Assembly: GCF_026420865.1 (NCBI RefSeq)
Contig: NZ_JAPCWC010000005.1
Coordinates: forward strand, 124,001-188,000
DNA length: 64,000 nucleotides
Direction: 5' to 3'
Origin: Novosphingobium clariflavum
GTDB lineage: Bacteria > Pseudomonadota > Alphaproteobacteria > Sphingomonadales > Sphingomonadaceae
Positions 1 to 8,086 of this stretch are shown here, piece after piece. The translations under genes and the position numbers were made by a program. The notes beneath the pieces were generated by a model. The model was not told the origin of the DNA and searched no databases. It saw only the letters and a program-made list of their open reading frames with translations. Each line of letters opens with the position of its first letter. Position 1 is the first letter of the stretch.

Positions 1-1
1 C

Positions 2-865
2 GGCGACCGCATGGCCCGCACCCAGTCGCTGGTGGCGATGACCTTCATGGTCGTGCCGATGGTGGCGCCGATGATCGGCCAGACCGTGCTGCTGTTCGTC
101 GGCTGGCGCTGGATCTTCGGGATCATGTGCACGATGGGGGTGCTGGTCTTCGCTTGGAGCTTCATGCGCCTGCCCGAGACGCTCCACCCCGACTACCGCC
201 AGCCGATCCAGCCGCGGGTGATCGGCGGCAACATGCTGCTGGCGCTCAAGGAGCGCTCCGCCTTCGGCTACTTTCTCGGCGCGGCCTTCGTGCAGGGGGC
301 GCTGTTCGGCTACATCAATTCGGCGCAGCAGCTGGTGGGCGAGCACTTCGGCGCCGGCACCTTCTTCCCGGTGATCTTCGGCGGCATGGCGCTGGTCATG
401 GCCTGCTCGAACTTCCTCAATTCGCGCATCGTCGAGAAGTTCGGCGCCCGCCGCGTCTCGCACACGGCGCTGCTGTGCTACATCCTGTTCGCCGCCGTGC
501 ACCTTGTCTTCGCGATGCGCGGCGAGAGCATCTGGGCCTTCATCCCGCTGATGACGGTGACGATGTGCATGATGAGTTTCATCGGCGCGAACTTCCAGGC
601 GATCTCGCTCCAGCCCTTCGCGCGGATCGCGGGAGCGGCGGCCTCGGTCATGTCGTTCGTGCGCACGGTGCTGGGCGCGGCGCTGGGCTCGCTGATCGGG
701 CAGGCCTACGACGGCACCGCGCGGCCGATCCTGGGGGCGATGGTGGTCTGCGGGCTGACCGGACTGGTGCTGGTGCTCTATTCGGAGCACGGGCGCCTGT
801 TCCGCCGGGTCAATCCGCCGGGCTTCTACAAGGCGCATCCGCCCTCGGCGGGGCATGAGTTCTAG
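2..865 (+). CDS. Bcr/CflA-type MFS exporter, 5' end outside window
   Basis: This is the C-terminal two thirds of a 12-TM major facilitator protein. The reading frame is open to the first base, and the residues before the first Met (Gly-Asp-Arg) continue the family's loop, so the gene begins upstream. The segment starts at the DRxARxxSL stretch that in Bcr/CflA drug exporters follows TM4. About eight hydrophobic helices follow, and the protein ends in a basic cytoplasmic tail. Members of this family extrude small hydrophobic drugs, sulfonamides or dipeptides across the inner membrane using the proton gradient; the substrate here cannot be told. The next gene lies on the other strand, so this is the end of its transcription unit. 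Confidence 0.85.
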   Translation, partial: GDRMARTQSLVAMTFMVVPMVAPMIGQTVLLFVGWRWIFGIMCTMGVLVFAWSFMRLPETLHPDYRQPIQPRVIGGNMLLALKERSAFGYFLGAAFVQGALFGYINSAQQLVGEHFGAGTFFPVIFGGMALVMACSNFLNSRIVEKFGARRVSHTALLCYILFAAVHLVFAMRGESIWAFIPLMTVTMCMMSFIGANFQAISLQPFARIAGAAASVMSFVRTVLGAALGSLIGQAYDGTARPILGAMVVCGLTGLVLVLYSEHGRLFRRVNPPGFYKAHPPSAGHEF

Positions 866-960
866 GTTGGCCTGACGGCCGAAACGGCAGCGGCCCGCTC
901 CTCCACCCGGTGATTGTACCCTGATGGGTGGCCAGGTGGGGGATGGGCCGGTGCCGTAAA

Positions 961-1027
961 ATCCGCTTGGAGCGTTTTCTAATCAGGTGGATTCACCTGA
1001 CGAATCGGAAACTGCTCCAAGGCGGAT
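961..1027. repeat. Extragenic palindrome (REP-like)
   Basis: Imperfect inverted repeat between two convergent genes. The outer arms read ATCCGCTTGGAGCGTTTTC and, on the other side, GGAAACTGCTCCAAGGCGGA. Inside them is a perfect 7-bp stem TCAGGTG / CACCTGA around GATT. Sequences of this style (TTGGAGCGTTTTC facing GGAAACGCTCCAA) are, from memory, dispersed between genes of sphingomonads. The position between convergent genes would also let it act as a bidirectional terminator, although there is no T-run. Confidence 0.6.
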
Positions 1028-1040
1028 GTTCAATCGGGGG

Positions 1041-1187
1041 TCAGACCCTTCGGCCGCGGAACAGCTGGACCAGGCCGACCACGATGGCGACCACGAGCAG
1101 CACGTGGATCAGCGCGCTCGACACATGGAACACCACAAAGCCGAGCAGCCACAGCACGATGAGAATGGCAGCGATGGTGAAAAGCAT
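1041..1187 (-). CDS. Lmo0937/DUF5670-type 48-aa membrane peptide
   Basis: A very small protein of 48 residues that starts MLFTIAAILIVLWLLGF and has two hydrophobic segments (about residues 3-20 and 25-42) with a short basic C-terminus LFRGRRV. This size and pattern match the lmo0937/DUF5670 family of small inner-membrane proteins, whose function is unknown. The start is well supported: AGGAGA lies about six bases ahead of the ATG. It stands alone between the exporter end and the carotenoid operon. Relatives are often reported among stress-induced small proteins, but nothing in this sequence shows how it is regulated. Confidence 0.75.
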   Translation of the reverse strand: MLFTIAAILIVLWLLGFVVFHVSSALIHVLLVVAIVVGLVQLFRGRRV

Positions 1188-1550
1188 GGCATCTTCTCCT
1201 TTGAGCGATCACAGGAGAAACGCGCAGCCGCCGTTATGGCTGCATGAAGACTTTGCAGCGCGTGATACGTACCCCGCGAAAACGACTCGTCTCAGGCCGA
1301 GGGCGGGCGGCAGATTGCGGCGCCGCGGCCGGTTGCCGCCGCGCGGCGGGCACGGCATGGTCCCGATCGCGACCGCGAATCGCCCTTGGGCGTGTCTCGC
1401 TGCTGCTCTTCGGGTCCACCGTTTTCGATAACTTCCAGAATGAACCGTAACGGGGCCAGTTCAGTCGGGCCGATCCGGCGGGCCGGTTAAGCCCGTGCGG
1501 CGCCTGGGCGTTCCAGGCGGCAAAGGCATCGGCATCTCGGCCGCTTGCTG
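1188..1550. other. 363-bp intergenic region, no gene seen
   Basis: Lies between the start of the small membrane peptide and the end of crtB. It should contain the promoter of the peptide gene and the 3' end of the carotenoid operon. A short frame on the plus strand (1244-1450) is rich in Arg, Gly and Ala, has no ribosome binding site and no recognisable similarity, so I do not call it. The only structure I can support is the hairpin at 1501-1519. Confidence 0.5.
1501..1519 (-). terminator. Hairpin downstream of crtB
   Basis: CGCCTGG / CCAGGCG, a perfect 7-bp stem with a 5-base loop, 32 bases past the crtB stop codon. It lacks a clear T-run, so its role as the terminator of the crt operon is only likely. 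Confidence 0.4.
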
Positions 1551-2540
1551 TCAGTCGTGCAAGCGCGGCGGATGGGCCTGCGCCAGCGCCGCCAGTTCGC
1601 GGCGCGAGAGCACCGGGCGCGACGTCTCGGGATCGGGCACGCGGGGCGAGCGCGCCTCGGCCAGCGCCGCCCAGACATGGCCCAGCTTCTGCCAGCCCGA
1701 TATGCTGACGCGGTGATCCCAGGCATGGGCGCCGAGCCGCTCCACCTCGCGGGCGATCTCGCCGTAGATGCCGGCGGCGCAGAGCACCGCCCAGCGCTGG
1801 CGGAACTGCAGGCGCGCGGCGCCGACGCGGGCGGAATCCTCGTATTCGCGGGCCAGCGCGCAGGCCTGCGCGACCATCGGCACCAGCGCGCCGCGGTAAT
1901 GCGGCTTGGTCACTTCGCCGGGCGGAATGTCCGCCTCGGCCAGCCATTCGACCGGCAGGTAGCAGCGCCCGTTGGCATCGTCTTCCCAGACGTCACGCAC
2001 GATGTTGGCGAGCTGGAAGGCAATGCCGAGGTCGCAGGCGCGGTCGAGCGTGTCCTGGTCCTCGGGCGAGACCCCCATGACCAGCGCCATCATCACCCCC
2101 ACGGCGCCGGCGACATGGTAGCAGTAGCGCAGCATGTCCGCCTCGCTGCGCGGGCGCCAGTCGTCGGCGTCGAGCGCGAAGCCGGCCAGCACGTCCTCGA
2201 CCAGGGCATCGGTGATCGGCACTTCGCGGCGCAGCTGGGCGAGCGCGTCGAAGGCCGGGGTGCCGGTGCTTTCGCCCGCCATCGCCAGTTCGGTGAGGGT
2301 ACGGATCGTTGCCAGCCGGTCCTGCGGGGCGAGCCGGGTGCCGAGGCGGACCGGGGCGGCGGCGCGGCCATGGTCCTGCTCGTCGGCGATGTCGTCGCAG
2401 GCGCGGCACCAGGCATAGAGCAGCCAGACCCGCTCGCGCGTGGTGCGGTCGAACAGCCGGCTGGCCGCGGCAAAGCTCTTCGAGCCCTTGCGGATCGAGC
2501 GGTGCGCGGAGCGGACCAGTGCGGAGCGGGTGGCTGGCAT
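1551..2540 (-). CDS. crtB: 15-cis-phytoene synthase CrtB
   Basis: Condenses two geranylgeranyl diphosphates head-to-head to give phytoene, the first committed C40 carotenoid step, at the inner membrane. The 329-residue length is normal for the family. Both Mg-diphosphate-binding aspartate motifs are present: DDIAD at residues 49-53, within YAWCRACDD, and DVWEDD at 183-188 inside the squalene/phytoene-synthase signature. It is the last gene of the five-gene crt operon, starting 22 bases after the LOG-family gene. The short C-terminal tail is Pro/His-rich. crtE (GGPP synthase) and crtZ are not in this window, so GGPP must come from elsewhere. Confidence 0.95.
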   Translation of the reverse strand: MPATRSALVRSAHRSIRKGSKSFAAASRLFDRTTRERVWLLYAWCRACDDIADEQDHGRAAAPVRLGTRLAPQDRLATIRTLTELAMAGESTGTPAFDALAQLRREVPITDALVEDVLAGFALDADDWRPRSEADMLRYCYHVAGAVGVMMALVMGVSPEDQDTLDRACDLGIAFQLANIVRDVWEDDANGRCYLPVEWLAEADIPPGEVTKPHYRGALVPMVAQACALAREYEDSARVGAARLQFRQRWAVLCAAGIYGEIAREVERLGAHAWDHRVSISGWQKLGHVWAALAEARSPRVPDPETSRPVLSRRELAALAQAHPPRLHD

Positions 2541-2562
2541 GTCGTCTGTCGCCCGGGACGCC

Positions 2563-3159
2563 TCAGAGCGTCTTGGGGTCCATCTTCACGATCGGCACGA
2601 TCGGCTCGTGCGCGGCCATGCGGCCCAGCAGCGATTCGAGGTCGGTGTCGTCGATGATGATGCCCTGGTGCGCGGGCCGCACGAAGCCGACCTCGCCCAT
2701 GTGGCGGTTGAAGGCCAGCAGCATGTCGTAGAACCCGAAGGCATTGAGCACGCCGACCGGCTTGTCGTGATAGCCCAGCTGCGACCAGCTGACCGCTTCC
2801 CACAGCTCGTCCATGGTGCCAACGCCGCCGGGGATGACCACGAAGCCGTCCGACAGGCGGGTGAATTCGGCCTTGCGCTCGTGCATGGTCGCAACGACGT
2901 GGAGTTCGGTGCAGTCGTGGTTGGCGACTTCGCCGCCGCGCCCGTTGCCGCCGACCAGCGCCTCGGGGATGATGCCGATCACTTCGCCGTCTTCGGCCAG
3001 CGCGCCGGCCGCCACCGCGCCCATCAGGCCGAGCCGGCCGCCGCCGTAGACCACGCCGATGCCCTTCTTCGCCAGCGTCGCGCCGACTTCGCGGGCGAGT
3101 TCGATGTAGCGGGGATCGGCGGGGGTGGCCGAACCGCAGTAGACGGCAAGACGCTTCAT
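2563..3159 (-). CDS. LOG-family nucleoside 5'-monophosphate phosphoribohydrolase
   Basis: A 198-residue Rossmann-like protein of the TIGR00730/LOG family. Members release the base from cytokinin riboside monophosphates or, in bacteria, from AMP and similar nucleotides (YgdH/PpnN and Cg LOG relatives). The diagnostic PGGVGTMDE is at 110-118, the MHERK stretch at 92-96 and the N-terminal YCGS and GGGRLGLMG nucleotide-binding loops are intact, so it should be active. It lies in the carotenoid operon, 1 base past the DUF1851 gene and 22 bases before crtB. No link to carotenoid chemistry is known; it may simply be co-transcribed. Whether it makes cytokinins or salvages purine bases cannot be told. 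Confidence 0.9.
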   Translation of the reverse strand: MKRLAVYCGSATPADPRYIELAREVGATLAKKGIGVVYGGGRLGLMGAVAAGALAEDGEVIGIIPEALVGGNGRGGEVANHDCTELHVVATMHERKAEFTRLSDGFVVIPGGVGTMDELWEAVSWSQLGYHDKPVGVLNAFGFYDMLLAFNRHMGEVGFVRPAHQGIIIDDTDLESLLGRMAAHEPIVPIVKMDPKTL

Positions 3160-3160
3160 G

Positions 3161-3598
3161 TCAGTCGATAACCTTCAGTTGCACCTGCGCACCCTCCGGC
3201 AGATCCTGGGTCTGCCGGGCAAGGTCGCCGGTAAGATAGATCAGTTTCACGAAATCGATTCGGATCAGGTTTTCGTGCGCATAGTCTCCGGCGAGCATCG
3301 CCGGAAGCGTGAGACTGTAGACTTCCCCAGGCGCGGGCGGGCCGAGCCGCGCTGCGGCCGCATCGACCAGCGCGTCGGCGCGCCAGATCGCCCCGGTTTC
3401 CTCCAGCGCCATGTGCGCCTGCGCCGCCGCCTCGTCGCCCAGCCGGGTGAGCGCGCCAAGGTCGGGGTCGAGATAGTGGAACGCGCCGTCCGCATCGGTC
3501 ACCAGCGCATGGCCCATCAGGCTGTGGGCGACCACTTCGGCAAAGGTCACCCCGGTCCAGCCCCAGGCGGCATTGAGCGCGTGGACCTCGCGGCTCAC
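3161..3598 (-). CDS. DUF1851 / Tdi1-like domain protein
   Basis: A 145-residue soluble protein. Residues 10-70 match the DUF1851 pattern: WGWTGVTFAEVVAHSLMGH, then a segment with DADGAFHYLDPDLGAL. That domain is found in the immunity protein Tdi1 of type VI secretion toxin pairs and in many proteins of unknown role. No toxin gene is adjacent, so immunity is not supported here. The start is GTG and overlaps the crtI stop codon (GTGA), so the gene is translationally coupled to crtI. Its position between crtI and crtB is the notable feature. I cannot assign a function. Confidence 0.75.
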   Translation of the reverse strand: MSREVHALNAAWGWTGVTFAEVVAHSLMGHALVTDADGAFHYLDPDLGALTRLGDEAAAQAHMALEETGAIWRADALVDAAAARLGPPAPGEVYSLTLPAMLAGDYAHENLIRIDFVKLIYLTGDLARQTQDLPEGAQVQLKVID

Positions 3599-5073
3599 TT
3601 GAGGTCTTCCACCATCAGCCGCGCGGTTGCCCGCGCGCTGGCGACGACGCCGGGAATCCCCGCGCCGGGATGGGTGCCGGCGCCGACCAGGTAGAAGTTC
3701 TTCAGCTTGTCGTCGCGGTTGTGGCCGCGGAACCAGGCGCTCTGCGTGAGCAGCGGCTCAAGGCTGAAGGCATTGCCCTTCCAGGCGCTGAAATCGGTCT
3801 CGAAATCGCTCGGCGCATAGTGGAAGCTGGTCACCAGCCGGTCCTCTAGGTCGGGGATCAGGCGGCGGCTGACTTCGGCCAGCACCCGGCGTTCCAGCAG
3901 CGGGCCGACGTCCTTCCAGTCCACCGGCAGCTTGCCGAGGTTGGCGACCGGGACCAGGGCGTAGAACGTGCTCTTGCCGGGGGGCGCCATGGCCGGGTCG
4001 GTGACGCTGGGATGGTGCAGGTAGATCGAGAAGTCGCGCGGCAGCACGCCGTGTTCGAAGATGTCCTCGAGCAGGCCCTTGTAGCGCGGCCCGAACAGCA
4101 CCGAGTGGTGGGGGATGCCCGGCCAGGTGCCTTCGAGCCCGAAGTGGACGACAAAGACGCTGGGGGTGAAGCGCTTGCGGGCGAGCTTTTTGGCCATGTC
4201 CTGCCCGCGCGCGGTCCCGGCCAGCAGGTCGCGGTAGCTGTGCATGATGTCGCCGTTGCTGGCGACCGCGTCGAACCGCCCGCGCCAGCCGCTTTGGCAT
4301 TCCACTTCGCTGACATGGTCGCCGATCGTGTGGATCGCGGCCACCTTGTCGCCGAGCCGCAGGATGCCGCCGATGCGCTCGAACTGGCGGGCCATGGCCT
4401 GCGCCAGCTTGTTGGTGCCGCCGCGCGCCCACCAGACGCCGCCGTCCTTCTCCAGCTTGTGGATCAGCGCGTAGATCGCGCTGGTGGTCATCGGGTTGCC
4501 GCCCACCAGCAGGGTGTGGAACGAGAGCGCCTGGCGCAAGTGCTCGTCCTTCACGAAGTGCGAGACCATCGAATAGACCGAGCGCCAGGCCTGGTAGCGG
4601 GCCAGCGCCGGGGCGGCCTTCACCATGCTGGAAAAATCGAGGAAGGCCTCGTCGCCAAGCCGCACGTAGCCTTCCTGGTAGACACCCTCGGCGTAGCGCA
4701 GGAATTCCTCGTAGCCGCCGATGTCCTGCGGGGCGACGCGGGTGATCTCCCGGCGCAGCGCGACATCGTCGTTCGAATAGTCGAAGGTCACGCCGTCGGT
4801 CCAGTTGAGCCGGTAGAACGGCATGACCGGCATCAGTTCGATGTCGTCGGCGATGTCGTGCCCGGTCAGGGTCCACAAGTCGCGCAGCGAATTGGGGTCG
4901 GTGATGACGGTGGGACCGGCATCGAAGGTGAACCCCTCGCGCTGCCAGACCCCGGCGCGCCCGCCCACCTGTTCGCGCGCCTCGACCAGCGTGGTCTCGA
5001 TCCCCGCCGCCTGGAGCCGGATGGCAAGGGCAAGGCCGCCGAACCCGGCGCCGATGATGCAGGCTTTTTTCAC
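3595..5073 (-). CDS. crtI: Phytoene desaturase CrtI
   Basis: FAD-dependent desaturase that takes phytoene to lycopene by successive dehydrogenations at the membrane. I place the start at a GTG that overlaps the crtY stop (GTGA), giving 492 residues, the usual CrtI length. An upstream in-frame extension would read through crtY and is not needed. The dinucleotide-binding loop GAGFGGLALA is at residues 7-16, followed by the family's EAREQVGGRAGVW and GPTVITDPNSL segments. The C-terminal bacterial-type signature GAGTHPGAGIPGVVASAR is also present. It is the second gene of the crt operon. Confidence 0.95.
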   Translation of the reverse strand: MKKACIIGAGFGGLALAIRLQAAGIETTLVEAREQVGGRAGVWQREGFTFDAGPTVITDPNSLRDLWTLTGHDIADDIELMPVMPFYRLNWTDGVTFDYSNDDVALRREITRVAPQDIGGYEEFLRYAEGVYQEGYVRLGDEAFLDFSSMVKAAPALARYQAWRSVYSMVSHFVKDEHLRQALSFHTLLVGGNPMTTSAIYALIHKLEKDGGVWWARGGTNKLAQAMARQFERIGGILRLGDKVAAIHTIGDHVSEVECQSGWRGRFDAVASNGDIMHSYRDLLAGTARGQDMAKKLARKRFTPSVFVVHFGLEGTWPGIPHHSVLFGPRYKGLLEDIFEHGVLPRDFSIYLHHPSVTDPAMAPPGKSTFYALVPVANLGKLPVDWKDVGPLLERRVLAEVSRRLIPDLEDRLVTSFHYAPSDFETDFSAWKGNAFSLEPLLTQSAWFRGHNRDDKLKNFYLVGAGTHPGAGIPGVVASARATARLMVEDLK

Positions 5074-6308
5074 AGCGATTTGCTCATTTTGGGGCCGAGG
5101 TCCGCCAGCGGGCGGCCCCCGCCCAGCAGGCTGGCGAGTGCGGCGCCCAGCGGCACCGGCGGCTTGCCGGCGAGAAGGCGCGCGCGGTCGGCCAGGGTCG
5201 ACCGGCCGGCATAGAAACGCTCCACCAGCGGTTCTGGCAGGCGGTAGAAACGTTCGAGCACGCGCCAGCGCGCCTCGGGCGGCGCGGCGGCGAACAGCAT
5301 GCGAGTCAACATCCGGTAGTAGCGCCCCCCGCGCCAGTGGTTTGCGGCCCATGCATGACCCGCCCTTCCTAGGCCGATGCCGGAGAACTTGTCGAGAGTG
5401 GTGAGGTACATGGCGAATCGCACGGCATCGGGAAACGAATAGGAGGTAAGCGGATGGATCAGTGCCGCGCGTGCGCCGGCGCGAAGGTCTGCGCCGCAGT
5501 CTCCGGCGGCCCAGAACGCCTCGAAATCCCCGGCTGCGATCACCGGCAGCACCCCGGTTTCCTCGTATTCCACCGCCTCCACCTGCCAGCCCGCGCCTTG
5601 CGCATAGGCGGCGATCCGCTCGCGCAGCAGCGGCAGGTCGAGCGCGGGGTCGTCGGCGTAATAAGTGTCCTCGACAAAGACGGTGTCGGGCGAGAAGGGC
5701 AGGGCATAGACAAAGCGGTAGCCGCCGACCTGTTCGACCCTTGCGTCCATCACCACCGGGCGTTCGAGGCCGTGGGGCGCCTTGGTGCGCAGCAGCTGGC
5801 CTGCGAATTTCTGCCAGCCACCGGCCATGTGCGGCAGGGCGCCGGCGCCCCGTGCGTCGATGATCGCCTCGGCGCGGATCGTGCGGCCATCGGCGAGCAG
5901 GACCTGCGATCCGTCGATCCCGCGCACGTCGGCGCCGGTCAGGATGGCCGCCGGCGGCAGCGCGCTGCGCAGGGCGGCGTCGAGCCGGGCGCTGGTGACG
6001 CTGGCATAGGGCGCTGCGAGGCGACGGGAAAAGCCGGGGAAATGAACGTCGTAGCCGTCCCAGCGGGCGGCGATCAGCGGCTCCACCAGCGCCCGGCCGC
6101 CGTCCGTCGGACCGCCCGCAAGGTCATTGGCAGGGTCATTGGCAAGGTCACTGGCAAAAAACGACCAGACGTGATTGCCGCCCAGGCTGGCCCCGCGCTC
6201 GATCAGCTGCACGCGCAGTTCGGGGCGGTACCTGGCCATGGCAAGCGCGATCAGCGAACCGGCAAGGCCGCCGCCGAGGATCGCGATATGGCAACTGGGA
6301 TCATCCAT
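5070..6308 (-). CDS. crtY: Lycopene beta-cyclase CrtY
   Basis: Converts lycopene to beta-carotene by closing both beta-ionone rings. The N-terminal FAD/NAD(P)-binding fold shows ILGGGLAGSLIALAM at residues 8-22, followed by LIERGASLGGNHVWSFF, which is typical of bacterial CrtY. The start chosen is the ATG at 6308 (412 residues); a longer frame exists upstream without a better ribosome site. Odd: right after the HVWSFF motif the protein carries a low-complexity insert (ASDLANDPANDLAGG) encoded by three 12-bp tandem repeats, which helps explain why it is longer than the usual 380-390 residues. It is the first gene of the crt operon. Confidence 0.9.
   Translation of the reverse strand: MDDPSCHIAILGGGLAGSLIALAMARYRPELRVQLIERGASLGGNHVWSFFASDLANDPANDLAGGPTDGGRALVEPLIAARWDGYDVHFPGFSRRLAAPYASVTSARLDAALRSALPPAAILTGADVRGIDGSQVLLADGRTIRAEAIIDARGAGALPHMAGGWQKFAGQLLRTKAPHGLERPVVMDARVEQVGGYRFVYALPFSPDTVFVEDTYYADDPALDLPLLRERIAAYAQGAGWQVEAVEYEETGVLPVIAAGDFEAFWAAGDCGADLRAGARAALIHPLTSYSFPDAVRFAMYLTTLDKFSGIGLGRAGHAWAANHWRGGRYYRMLTRMLFAAAPPEARWRVLERFYRLPEPLVERFYAGRSTLADRARLLAGKPPVPLGAALASLLGGGRPLADLGPKMSKSL
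6120..6155. repeat. 12-bp tandem repeat x3 inside crtY
   Basis: Three copies of A[AG]GGTCA[TC]TGGC lie end to end. Read on the minus strand they encode the repeated DLAN/DPAN units of the CrtY insert. Because the unit is a multiple of three, changes in copy number keep the frame. Confidence 0.85.
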
Positions 6309-6378
6309 CGCGCGAGGTCTAGGGGGCTGCGCGCTGCATCGCAACGTCGCAAGTCACCAGGCGGCGCGTTCGCCGTCG

Positions 6379-7743
6379 TCAGATCGCGTTTCTCCGCGCG
6401 ATCCCGGCCAGCACGGCCGCGCTGGGCTTGGGGCTGCGCCGGAAGGTCGTGCGATCCAGCGTGTGCAGGCCGAATTGCGGCTTGTAGCCGAATACCCATT
6501 CGAAATTGTCGACCAGCGACCAGTGCATGTAGCCAAGGACCGGCACGCCGTCCTCGATCGCCCGCTTGAGCTCGGCAAGAGCCGCCGGGATCAGCCAGGC
6601 GCGCTTGGTGTCGTCGGCGGAATTGATGCCATGTTCGGTCACCATCACCGGCACCCCGCTCACGGCATGGGCGTAGCGCACCGCACCGGCAAGCGAGCCG
6701 GGGTAGACTTCCGATCCGACGTCGTTGGTCACCGCGCCGGTCGGTGCGAGCAGGCGGCCCTTGCTGTTCCAGACGGCGCGCTCGTAGTTCTGAACGCCGA
6801 CGAAGTCGTTGCCGCGCGCGGCCTCCAGCCAGGGCTGGTAGAGCCGGGCGCGCATCTCGTCGCGCAGGCTCCCCGGCCCTGCCGACTGGTCGTCGATCAC
6901 GGCAAGGCTGACGCCGACCGGCAGGTCTGTACGCACAGCCTTGATCGCCGCGCGGCCGAGCCTGTGCCCGGCGAGGAGGTGGGCCTGCACCACCTCGGGG
7001 TCGGCGACATAGAGCGGATTGCCCGGCAGGAAGCGGGCAACCGCATGGTCGCGCGCGGCGGCTTCCTGCATGGCCTTGTCGGCCATCAGCAGGCGCGGGC
7101 CGATGTCACCGGGCAGGACCACGTCGAGCAGGCCGCTGAGATTGGGTTCGTTGAGGGTGGTGGCATGGGAGATCCCGGCCGCCAGATGGCGCGCGGCGCG
7201 TTCGCAGTAGCGTGCAAAAAGGGCAGGGGCGTCCGGGTTCGACCAGCCCCCGAGCGCGGCGAACCAGGCAGGCGTGGTGAAGTGGTTGAACGTCACCATC
7301 GCATGGAGGCCGCGTTCACGGCAGCCATCGATCATGGCCTTGTAGTGATCGAGCATGGCCACCGAAAACTGCCCGCTGGCCGGTTCGATCCGCGCCCATT
7401 CCAGGCTGAAGCGGTAGGTGTTGAGCCCCATTCCCTTTACGAGGTCGAGGTCGACCGGCCACAGCGCGAAGCTGTTGGCGGCATCGCCGGAGGGTTCCGC
7501 GTAGACCGTGGGCCGGGCCTGTTCCATCGCCCAGACGTCGCTGTTCACGTTGTTGCCCTCGACCTGGTGGGCGGCGGTGGCCACGCCCCAGAGGAACCCT
7601 TGCGGGAAGCGGGGATCGGCCGGGCGCGGGGGCCGGGCCGGTGAAGCGGCAGCGGCAAAAGCCGGTGAACCGGCCACGGCGAACGCCGGTAAACCGGCAG
7701 CAGCGACGGCCGCTGCGGCCAGCATGGTACGTCGGTCGATCAC
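6379..7743 (-). CDS. GH1 beta-glucosidase with Tat signal
   Basis: A 454-residue family 1 glycoside hydrolase, probably a retaining beta-glycosidase exported to the periplasm. The start is GTG at 7743 with GGAGAG upstream. Residues 1-31 form a twin-arginine-type leader (IDRRTMLAAAAVAAAG) with an Ala-rich cleavage region. The family fold begins at FPQGFLWGVATAAHQVEGNN. The general acid/base lies in TLNEPN (Glu199) and the nucleophile in VTEHG (Glu370), where most members have TENG. The aglycone-end W in HWSLVDNFEW is also present. The substrate is unknown. It is 70 bases from crtY on the same strand but has its own promoter region, so it is probably not part of the crt operon. Confidence 0.9.
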   Translation of the reverse strand: MIDRRTMLAAAAVAAAGLPAFAVAGSPAFAAAASPARPPRPADPRFPQGFLWGVATAAHQVEGNNVNSDVWAMEQARPTVYAEPSGDAANSFALWPVDLDLVKGMGLNTYRFSLEWARIEPASGQFSVAMLDHYKAMIDGCRERGLHAMVTFNHFTTPAWFAALGGWSNPDAPALFARYCERAARHLAAGISHATTLNEPNLSGLLDVVLPGDIGPRLLMADKAMQEAAARDHAVARFLPGNPLYVADPEVVQAHLLAGHRLGRAAIKAVRTDLPVGVSLAVIDDQSAGPGSLRDEMRARLYQPWLEAARGNDFVGVQNYERAVWNSKGRLLAPTGAVTNDVGSEVYPGSLAGAVRYAHAVSGVPVMVTEHGINSADDTKRAWLIPAALAELKRAIEDGVPVLGYMHWSLVDNFEWVFGYKPQFGLHTLDRTTFRRSPKPSAAVLAGIARRNAI

Positions 7744-7792
7744 GCATTCTCTCCGCTTGGTTTGCCGGCCCGTGTTCGGCCGGTCATGACAT

Positions 7793-7812
7793 ATTAGAAT
7801 AAGTAATCTAAT
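7793..7812. promoter_or_regulatory. Inverted repeat upstream of GH1 gene
   Basis: ATTAGA-N8-TCTAAT lies in a short AT-rich stretch about 50 bases ahead of the GH1 start, in an otherwise very GC-rich region. This position fits an operator or core promoter, but no regulator gene is adjacent and the site is only a sequence-level candidate. Confidence 0.4.
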
Positions 7813-7883
7813 TAAGTCCACGTTTCAAGCCGGGCAGGGCGTTCGCTCCCGCAACCAGAAGCAGTCGCTGCGGCGGGGCGGGG

Positions 7884-7919
7884 GCGTAAGCGGAAGCGTA
7901 AGCGTAAGCGTAAGCGTGG
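7884..7919. repeat. Hexamer tandem repeat (GCGTAA)
   Basis: Six consecutive hexamers, four of them exactly GCGTAA, with the variants GCGGAA and GCGTGG. The repeat lies between divergent promoters, so copy-number change could alter promoter spacing. Confidence 0.85.
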
Positions 7920-8086
7920 GCCGGAGCGTGCGGTCCGCCGTGCATGCCCACTTGTCGCCGAAGTCATCGGGCAATGATTTGAAATAGCGTCCGGTTTCGG
8001 AAAGTGCCGGCAGGTGGTACCGGGCGCTATCGTCCTAAATTGTCCGGGTCTTGTTTAAGAGTTTGCGAGCCTAGGTACTTTACGGC

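Larger units (their letters stand above)
7744..8086. other. 343-bp divergent promoter region
   Basis: Separates the GH1 gene from the acetyltransferase gene, transcribed away from each other. It contains an AT-rich island at about 7788-7816 with an inverted repeat and a hexamer tandem repeat at 7884-7919, both listed separately. No coding sequence is seen. Confidence 0.55.

Noticed and set aside
1244..1450. A 68-codon plus-strand frame beginning MKTLQRVIRTPRKR
   Set aside because: No ribosome binding site, biased Arg/Gly/Ala composition of random GC-rich DNA, and no recognisable protein family.
3161..3598. Type VI secretion immunity function for the DUF1851 gene
   Set aside because: No toxin, VgrG, PAAR or Hcp gene is nearby; the gene is tied to crtI by start-stop overlap.
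7884..7919. CRISPR-like repeat array
   Set aside because: The units are directly adjacent with no spacers and only six bases long.
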